NCBI RefSeq assembly: GCF_004135935.1
Contig: NZ_CP025086.1
Coordinates: 1,240,001-1,304,000, forward strand
From: Methylovirgula ligni
Lineage (GTDB): Bacteria; Pseudomonadota; Alphaproteobacteria; Rhizobiales; Beijerinckiaceae
DNA length: 64,000 nucleotides
Direction of reading: 5' to 3'
Part shown: positions 58,640-64,000 of the stretch, piece by piece
Layout: every line of letters begins with the position of its first letter
Numbering within the stretch: the first letter of the stretch is position 1
The notes under the pieces: generated by a model
The model's database searches: none
The model's input: the letters and a program-made list of their open reading frames with translations, nothing else
Told to the model about the DNA's origin: nothing
Position numbers and translations under genes: made by a program

Positions 58640-59425
58640 CTATACGTCGAAGGAGCCGTCGTCGTTGCTGCCGGGATCGCTGTTGCTGCTGGAATCGTCG
58701 TAGAAATTAGCGTCGTTCGCGTCGTTGCGGCCGGTGTCGTCATAATAATTGTTGACGATCGTTTCGCCGCCCGTGCCGAGGCCGGGCGCGGTGGTGCCAA
58801 GTCCAGTCCCAAGCCCGCCGAGTCCACCAAGGCCGCCGATGCCGAGGCCGCCCAGTCCGCCCGCATGGCCACCGAAGAGGTTGCGGATCGAATCGGCCAG
58901 CAGGACACCGCCGGCAACGCCCGCCGCGCCTTGCAGCGCGCCGCTCAGGAAACCGCCGCCGCCGGGCGGCGGGCTGCCCCACGGTGCGCCGCCTTGCGGC
59001 GGATAGGATTGCGGGGGCGCATAGCCGCGCGGCGCCTGTGTCTCCTGGCCCCAAGGACCGCCCGAGGGGCCACCTGGCAACGGCTGCCCGGGCCGGGGCG
59101 GCGGAGGCGGTGCGGCCGATGGGCCGCCGCCGAAGATCGAGCCGAGGCTGTTGAGGAAGCCGCCGCTGGCCGGCTGCTGCTGGCCTTGTCCCTGGCCCTG
59201 CTGGAGCGCCTCGACCTGCGCCTGTAATTCCTCAAGCCGCTGGCTTGCGGCCTGCAAGGCTTGATCCTGAACGAGCACGGCCTGTGCCAGGAAGTAGGGC
59301 GCATAGGGTTGCGATCTGACGGCGTTTGCGATCAACGCCTCGGCCTCCGGATCGCGCGGTACATTGGCGGACCCCTTGATGCGGTCGAAAAGACCGTTCA
59401 GCAGCTGGCGTTCTTCGGGTGACAT
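58640..59425 (-). CDS. DUF2076 family protein
   Basis: 261 residues. MSPEERQLLNGLFDRIKG.., DPEAEALIANAVRSQPYAPYFLAQAVLVQDQAL and a glutamine-rich coiled coil (RLEELQAQVEALQQGQGQGQQQ) mark DUF2076; the rest is Gly/Pro-rich (SYPPQGGAPWGSPPPGGGG) with a C-terminal Asp-rich tail. Function unknown; these proteins tend to be envelope-associated or periplasmic-facing, but no signal peptide is seen. The terminator follows at 58586. Confidence 0.85.
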   Translation of the reverse strand: MSPEERQLLNGLFDRIKGSANVPRDPEAEALIANAVRSQPYAPYFLAQAVLVQDQALQAASQRLEELQAQVEALQQGQGQGQQQPASGGFLNSLGSIFGGGPSAAPPPPPRPGQPLPGGPSGGPWGQETQAPRGYAPPQSYPPQGGAPWGSPPPGGGGFLSGALQGAAGVAGGVLLADSIRNLFGGHAGGLGGLGIGGLGGLGGLGTGLGTTAPGLGTGGETIVNNYYDDTGRNDANDANFYDDSSSNSDPGSNDDGSFDV

Positions 59426-59561
59426 GACTTTCTCCCGTGGTTCGGCTTACCCCGCCGCGGAGATATGGGGCGCGATTGCGGCGCCTCCAAGGGCTCATCG
59501 GCGCCCGCTTTCGCTTCCGCCGGTGATAGATTAGAAGCGCGGCGGAGAGGTTTTGCGCAGA

Positions 59562-61055
59562 ATGAATGACATTAAAAAAACGTCACGGACCCAGGCCCGA
59601 TTGCCACGCGGTCTGGCCGACCGTGGCCCGGCCGAGATCGCCGCGACCGAGCGGATGCTGGCGGCGATCAAGGACAGCTATCGGCTCTATGGGTTCGAAG
59701 CGGTCGAGACACCCTTCATCGAATATACCGAGGCGCTCGGCAAATTCCTGCCCGATCTCGACCGGCCGAACGAGGGCGTCTTCTCGTTTCAGGACGATGA
59801 CGAGCAATGGCTGTCGCTGCGCTATGACCTCACCGCGCCGCTCGCCCGCTATGTCGCGGAGAATTACGACAAGCTGCCGAAGCCCTATCGCTCCTATCGC
59901 GCCGGCACTGTGTTCCGCAACGAAAAGCCGGGGCCGGGACGCTTCCGCCAGTTCATGCAATTCGATGCCGACACCGTCGGCACAAGCTCCGTCGCGGCGG
60001 ATGCCGAGCTTTGCATGATGGCGGCGGATACGCTGGAGCGGCTCGGCGTCAAGCGCGGCGATTACGTCATCAAGGTGAACAACCGCAAGGTGCTCGACGG
60101 CGCCCTGGAAGCGATCGATCTTGGCGGCGAGACGAATTTCGGCCGGCGGCTGACTGTATTACGCGCGATCGACAAGCTCGACCGTTTGGGCGTCGAAGGT
60201 GTGCGTTTGCTGCTTGGTGCCGGGCGCAAGGACGAGTCCGGAGACTTCACCAAAGGTGCGGGACTGGACCCGGCTGCGATCAATTTCATTCTCGCGCTGA
60301 TCGATCCCGGCAAATCTTGGGAAGATCAAGTCACCACTGGTGACGTCAAATTCACCGAGAGCGAAATCGGCCAGCAGGGGCGCACCGAATTGGAGGCGAT
60401 CGGCCGGCTGATTGCCGCCGCCGGCTATGACGACGGACGCGTGCGGATTGATCCGACGGTCGTGCGCGGCCTCGAATATTATACTGGCCCCGTCTTCGAG
60501 GCGGAGCTGACTTTCGAGATCGCGGAAGAGGATGGCCGCCCGGTGCGCTTCGGCTCGGTCGGCGGTGGTGGCCGCTATGACGGCCTCGTCGGCCGCTTCC
60601 GCGGCGACGACGTGCCGGCGACCGGCTTCTCCATCGGTGTCTCGCGTCTCTACGCGGCGCTGAAGGCGATCAATTCGCCAATCGTCGCGGGCGCGGCACA
60701 ACGCGGGCCGGTCATCGTCCTCGTTCTCGACCAAAGCGAGATCGCACGCTATCAGGGTTTCGTCTCGACGTTGCGCAATGCCGGGATCGCCGCCGAACTT
60801 TATCTCGGCGCCTCCGGCATGAACGCGCAATTGAAATACGCCGACAAGCGCAATGCGGTCTGCGCCATCATTCAGGGATCGAACGAGCGCGAGAAGGGCG
60901 AGATCGCCATCCGCGATCTCGTTCTCGGCGCCGAGCTCGCGGCGACCTCGAAAGAGCGCGCGGATTATCTGGAACTGCGCACCAAAGCGCAATTCTTGGT
61001 GGCCGAGTCCGATCTGCTGCGGGCGGTCCGCGACGTGCTGGCGCGGCATTGCTGA
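59562..61055 (+). CDS. hisS: Histidine--tRNA ligase
   Basis: 497 residues from the ATG at 59562 (TTG 59553 possible). Class II motifs: [57 protein letters not shown] (motif 1/2 region), [29 protein letters not shown], and the His-specific [22 protein letters not shown] complete HisRS. A family-2 palindrome follows its stop, and the autotransporter converges from the right. Confidence 0.96.
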   Translation: MNDIKKTSRTQARLPRGLADRGPAEIAATERMLAAIKDSYRLYGFEAVETPFIEYTEALGKFLPDLDRPNEGVFSFQDDDEQWLSLRYDLTAPLARYVAENYDKLPKPYRSYRAGTVFRNEKPGPGRFRQFMQFDADTVGTSSVAADAELCMMAADTLERLGVKRGDYVIKVNNRKVLDGALEAIDLGGETNFGRRLTVLRAIDKLDRLGVEGVRLLLGAGRKDESGDFTKGAGLDPAAINFILALIDPGKSWEDQVTTGDVKFTESEIGQQGRTELEAIGRLIAAAGYDDGRVRIDPTVVRGLEYYTGPVFEAELTFEIAEEDGRPVRFGSVGGGGRYDGLVGRFRGDDVPATGFSIGVSRLYAALKAINSPIVAGAAQRGPVIVLVLDQSEIARYQGFVSTLRNAGIAAELYLGASGMNAQLKYADKRNAVCAIIQGSNEREKGEIAIRDLVLGAELAATSKERADYLELRTKAQFLVAESDLLRAVRDVLARHC

Positions 61056-61130
61056 CGTCATCGCGAGAAGCAAAGCGGCGAAGCCATCCGGGATGTTCCT
61101 CTGGATTGCTTCGCTACGCTCGCAATGACG
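61056..61130. repeat. Dispersed intergenic palindrome, family 2 copy (after hisS)
   Basis: GACGTCATCGCGAGAAGC.. on the left and ..GATTGCTTCGCTACGCTCGC AATGACG on the right form the inverted arms. They resemble the copies at 18574 and 23589. Confidence 0.6.
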
Positions 61131-61149
61131 TATTAGCTCGTCCTCAATC

Positions 61150-64000
61150 TCACCACGTATAGGCGAGGCGGCCTGTCCCGGCGTAGGATTGCGCGCCTTT
61201 GCCGAATTCGCCGTCGAATTTGGCAGTCAGTGACCAGCCCCCAGTGAGATCGAGCGTGGCGCCGAGCGTGGTGAGCGCGAGATTGGCCGGGGGCTTGGCG
61301 CCTTCGACCACAAAGCTCGCCGCCGGCAGCGTCAGGAAGCTGGCGTCGAGGTTCGGGTTGCTCTGCCAGTCATGCGCCCAAGCGGTGCGGCCAAAGAGGT
61401 TCAGCGATCGTCCGGCATCGAGCGCCAGCGTGGTATTGGCCCAGGTGCCGAGCTCGCCGCGCACCTGCGTGCTGCTCTCGCTGTTGTAGGCGAGCGCATA
61501 GTTTGAAGACCCGCTGGTGGCGAATTCGCTAAAGGCCGGCGAGGTGAAGACCTGCGGCTGCACCGCGGCATAAGGCGTGAAAGTGACCGCTGTGAGCGGA
61601 ACGTGATAGCCCGCCTCGATGCGTCCGCCGTAGCCCTGCGCAGTGAAACTGGAATCAAGCGTGCCGCCGTCACCAAGGCCGACGAGCCGGTTGGTCTTGA
61701 TCCAATAATTGCCGAAGGCGAAAGCGCCAGCGAGATAAGCGTTGCCGAATTGCGTGATGCCATAGAGGCCGCTCTGGAAGACGGTGCTGTGGCCGCTGCC
61801 GAAGCCGCTGCCGAGCGACCAGCCGGTGCCGCCGCCTGCCAGAGCGAGGCCGATGAGGGCGCCGGGGGCGAGATGATAATCGGCGCCTGCGGCGAAGCCC
61901 GCCGCGGTGGTCGATGTATTGTGCGAGCCGGTATTCGCATCGCCGGCGGTAAAGGCGCCGCCGCCGAACGGTGCCGCCCAGGCATCCCAATGTGGCGTAT
62001 AGACCAGCGCCGGGGGTGGCCCCTTGAGCGCCGGCAGAGCTTGCGCATAGGCGTCAGCCAGATAGGCCGGCATTTGCGCCTGGCTTTCGGCCGAATAGGC
62101 GAGCGCACCAGTGGACGATGCCGCGCCAAAACCGTCGCTTCCGCCCTCGCGGCCGCCGGCGAAAGGATCGAGCAGCAGCGAGAGGAAGGAATTTTCCATC
62201 CGGAAGGCGCCTTCCTGCGCGCCGGTCGCGGGCTCGCCCGTGAGTTGCGCGAGATTTGTCTGCAATTGCTGCGGCGTTAGGGCGAAGAGCGTGTTGAAGG
62301 CGGAAGGCAATTGCGTGTTGGGGTTTTCCGCAACGGCCGCATCGAGTGCATTGGCGATCCGCATCACATTGGCGGAGGCGCCCATCGGCAGGGCGAGATT
62401 GCCATAGGAGAAGGTCAGGAAGACATCGTCGGCATTGTAGCTGGTCAGAACCTCGTAGGAATAAAAGGTTCCACTCGCATCGAAAGTACCGCTGATGCCA
62501 TCGGCGGCGGTCAGGATCGTATATTTCTCGCCGACATTAATTGTGTTGCCCGATGTGAGGACAAGCGACGCGTTGTTCAGGATCGCTTCGCCGCTCACCT
62601 CGGTCGCGGCGCCGATCGCGACGCGATAGATCGAATCCGCGGAAAAGGTAAGATCGCCGTTGATGGTGAGCGTGCCAGGATTTCCGCCCGAACCCGGCTG
62701 CAATGTGCCGCCATCATCGACGATCGTGGTCGACACCGTGCCAATGCCGGCGAGCGTGCCGCCGTCATCGACCATGGTCGTGCCGGCGTAGGTGTTCGCG
62801 CCGTTCAGCGTGATCGTTCCTTCGCCGATCTCCACCGACGAGAAATCGGAGATGACGTCGTCATAGGTGAAGCTGTTTCCGGCGCCGGGCGCAATGAGCA
62901 GCGTGCTGGTTCCGCTGCCGCCGTCCATATTGCCGTTGACCTTGGCGCTGCCGCCGAGGATCTGAACGGCGCTATTGCCGCTGCCAAGGTCGATCGCGTC
63001 GCCGGTGCCATCGGCTTCGATCGTCCCGTAATTGACGATCGTCGCATCGTTGCCGCCGGTATAGATCGCCGCTTCGGTGCCGCCGCCTTCGATGATGCCG
63101 CCCGCCAGATTGTCGATCTCGACGGTAAAGGCATTGGCCGCGCCCGTCACGGCAATCGCAGAGCCCGTTTCGCCGCGGATCAGGCCACTGTTGGTCACGG
63201 TCGTATCGGCATAAATACCCTCAGTCGGGATCGGATTGCCGCTGCTGTCCTTATCGATGCCGGCCAGCGTAATGCCGTGCGAGTCACCGCCGTTGATATT
63301 GTCGCCCTCAATCGTGCCGCTATTGATGATCGTGCCGCCGCCGACGGTCACACCCTCGCTGACGTCGTTATAGGCCTGCGTGGATTTGATCGTCCCGCTA
63401 TTGATAAGGTAGACGAGGCCATCGACATCGACGCCGTCGCCATCGCCAGTGATGCCATTGCCGGTGATCGTGCCGTGATTGGTGATCGTGGCCAGCTCAT
63501 TGCCGTTGAAGCCGTCGATATTGATGCCTGACCCGTCCTCGCCGGTGATCTGGCCGCCGATCTCATTGGTGATGGTCATCGCATACGCGCCGTTCGTGGT
63601 CGTGTCGGTATTGCCGCCAGTGATGCCATGACGGGCGCCATCGATGAGGCCGGCATTGTCGATGGTCACGCCGCTGTTGCTCTGCGCGTCGATACCATCG
63701 TTGCCGGTGGCGTTGCCGGGGACGTTCTCCGATTTGATCGTACCCGCATTGTACACATAGCCGTTGACGCCGGGACGCAAAGCGTCCGCGCCGAAGGCTT
63801 CGATCAGGCCGGTCGAATAATTATAAACCTCATTCGTGCCGCTTGTGACGGCGTTCAGGTCAATCGCCTGACCGCCGCCGAGGGATTCGATGGTTCCCGA
63901 ATTATAGATCGTGACGCTGGCGTCCTTGTTTGACTGGAATGCGTCGTCACCGGCGGCGGAGATGACCGCGCCATCCGCATTGGTCAAGGTGAAACTGACG
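61150..64000 (-). CDS. Autotransporter, C-terminal part (5' end outside the window)
   Basis: At least 949 codons are visible and the frame continues past 64000, so the start and any signal peptide are not in the window. The passenger is a repetitive beta-helix with many NSGTI/NYGTI-type repeats and a DDGGTLAGIGTVSTTIVDDGG patch typical of autotransporter-associated repeats; it is followed by a linker and a C-terminal beta-barrel ending in GTGRLAYTW, with terminal Trp as expected for outer-membrane insertion. A surface adhesin or passenger of unknown target. Confidence 0.85.
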   Translation of the reverse strand, partial: VSFTLTNADGAVISAAGDDAFQSNKDASVTIYNSGTIESLGGGQAIDLNAVTSGTNEVYNYSTGLIEAFGADALRPGVNGYVYNAGTIKSENVPGNATGNDGIDAQSNSGVTIDNAGLIDGARHGITGGNTDTTTNGAYAMTITNEIGGQITGEDGSGINIDGFNGNELATITNHGTITGNGITGDGDGVDVDGLVYLINSGTIKSTQAYNDVSEGVTVGGGTIINSGTIEGDNINGGDSHGITLAGIDKDSSGNPIPTEGIYADTTVTNSGLIRGETGSAIAVTGAANAFTVEIDNLAGGIIEGGGTEAAIYTGGNDATIVNYGTIEADGTGDAIDLGSGNSAVQILGGSAKVNGNMDGGSGTSTLLIAPGAGNSFTYDDVISDFSSVEIGEGTITLNGANTYAGTTMVDDGGTLAGIGTVSTTIVDDGGTLQPGSGGNPGTLTINGDLTFSADSIYRVAIGAATEVSGEAILNNASLVLTSGNTINVGEKYTILTAADGISGTFDASGTFYSYEVLTSYNADDVFLTFSYGNLALPMGASANVMRIANALDAAVAENPNTQLPSAFNTLFALTPQQLQTNLAQLTGEPATGAQEGAFRMENSFLSLLLDPFAGGREGGSDGFGAASSTGALAYSAESQAQMPAYLADAYAQALPALKGPPPALVYTPHWDAWAAPFGGGAFTAGDANTGSHNTSTTAAGFAAGADYHLAPGALIGLALAGGGTGWSLGSGFGSGHSTVFQSGLYGITQFGNAYLAGAFAFGNYWIKTNRLVGLGDGGTLDSSFTAQGYGGRIEAGYHVPLTAVTFTPYAAVQPQVFTSPAFSEFATSGSSNYALAYNSESSTQVRGELGTWANTTLALDAGRSLNLFGRTAWAHDWQSNPNLDASFLTLPAASFVVEGAKPPANLALTTLGATLDLTGGWSLTAKFDGEFGKGAQSYAGTGRLAYTW

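Overview
The window is GC-rich alphaproteobacterial chromosome. Gene content and order (mdh-sucCD-sucAB-lpdA, dnaX-YbaB-recR, DUF1192 and an RcdA-type DUF1465 gene, TrcR/DUF1013, an SRP RNA beside dnaX, a MarR/OmpR-type pair divergent from ilvE) point to Hyphomicrobiales (Rhizobiales). A cluster for tetrahydromethanopterin (H4MPT)-linked C1 transfer, plus proteins of the PQQ-quinoprotein relay families, makes a methylotroph of the Beijerinckiaceae/Methylobacteriaceae kind the best guess. The genus cannot be fixed from the sequence alone. Nearly all genes look like stable core genome: there is no IS element, prophage, integrase, CRISPR array or tRNA that I could find. The main accessory-looking pieces are the large autotransporter at the right edge and two families of dispersed intergenic palindromes.

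Layout. 1-4.0 kb: H4MPT/methanofuran-type cofactor genes (hydantoinase-like fragment, DUF447, dihydropteroate-synthase-like, amino-acid-kinase-like, and an MfnB-FolB fusion). 4.2-7.7 kb: periplasmic quinoprotein-associated proteins (CXXCW rhodanese-like, degenerate metallohydrolase, SoxYZ-like carrier) interleaved with a divergent TetR/AhpD-like pair that has two palindromic operator candidates. 7.8-15.6 kb: one leftward chemotaxis operon (MCP, cheY, cheA, cheR, cheB, cheY, cheD, and a small protein with a CheZ/CheT-like DxxxQ motif), with no cheW. 15.8-19.6 kb: recR, ybaB, dnaX, the SRP RNA, queC. 19.6-27 kb: an L,D-transpeptidase, cell-cycle genes (TrcR, RcdA), rpmE, a DUF3047-like protein, an AraC regulator and a ClpP-like protease. 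27-38 kb: TCA-cycle operon with zapE and a TetR gene upstream. 38-43 kb: PotF-like binding protein, cobU, cysD, cysNC. 43-50 kb: YbjN, proC, TetR, histidine kinase/response regulator/MarR, ilvE, MgtC. 50-59.5 kb: CYTH-CHAD protein, sugar-nucleotide enzyme, VanZ, L,D-transpeptidase, trehalose genes (otsB, GH15, otsA), DUF2076. 59.5-64 kb: hisS and the 3' part of an autotransporter.

How the parts work together. The first 8 kb fits one-carbon metabolism: H4MPT carries formaldehyde-level C1 units in the cytoplasm, and the quinoprotein-associated carrier proteins would serve a periplasmic PQQ dehydrogenase encoded elsewhere. The TCA block supplies 2-oxoglutarate dehydrogenase, succinyl-CoA synthetase and malate dehydrogenase as one leftward transcription unit.

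The points most worth a second look are: the CheZ/CheT-like DxxxQ protein closing a cheW-less chemotaxis operon whose receptor ends in a CheR/CheB-docking-type pentapeptide; the metallo-beta-lactamase-fold protein that has lost most of its metal ligands; the paired palindromes between tetR and the AhpD-like gene; CtrA-like TTAA boxes upstream of the RcdA homologue; and an AT-rich perfect palindrome in the mdh promoter region. Start codons were chosen from Shine-Dalgarno (SD) motifs, overlaps with neighbours and family length; no database search was run.
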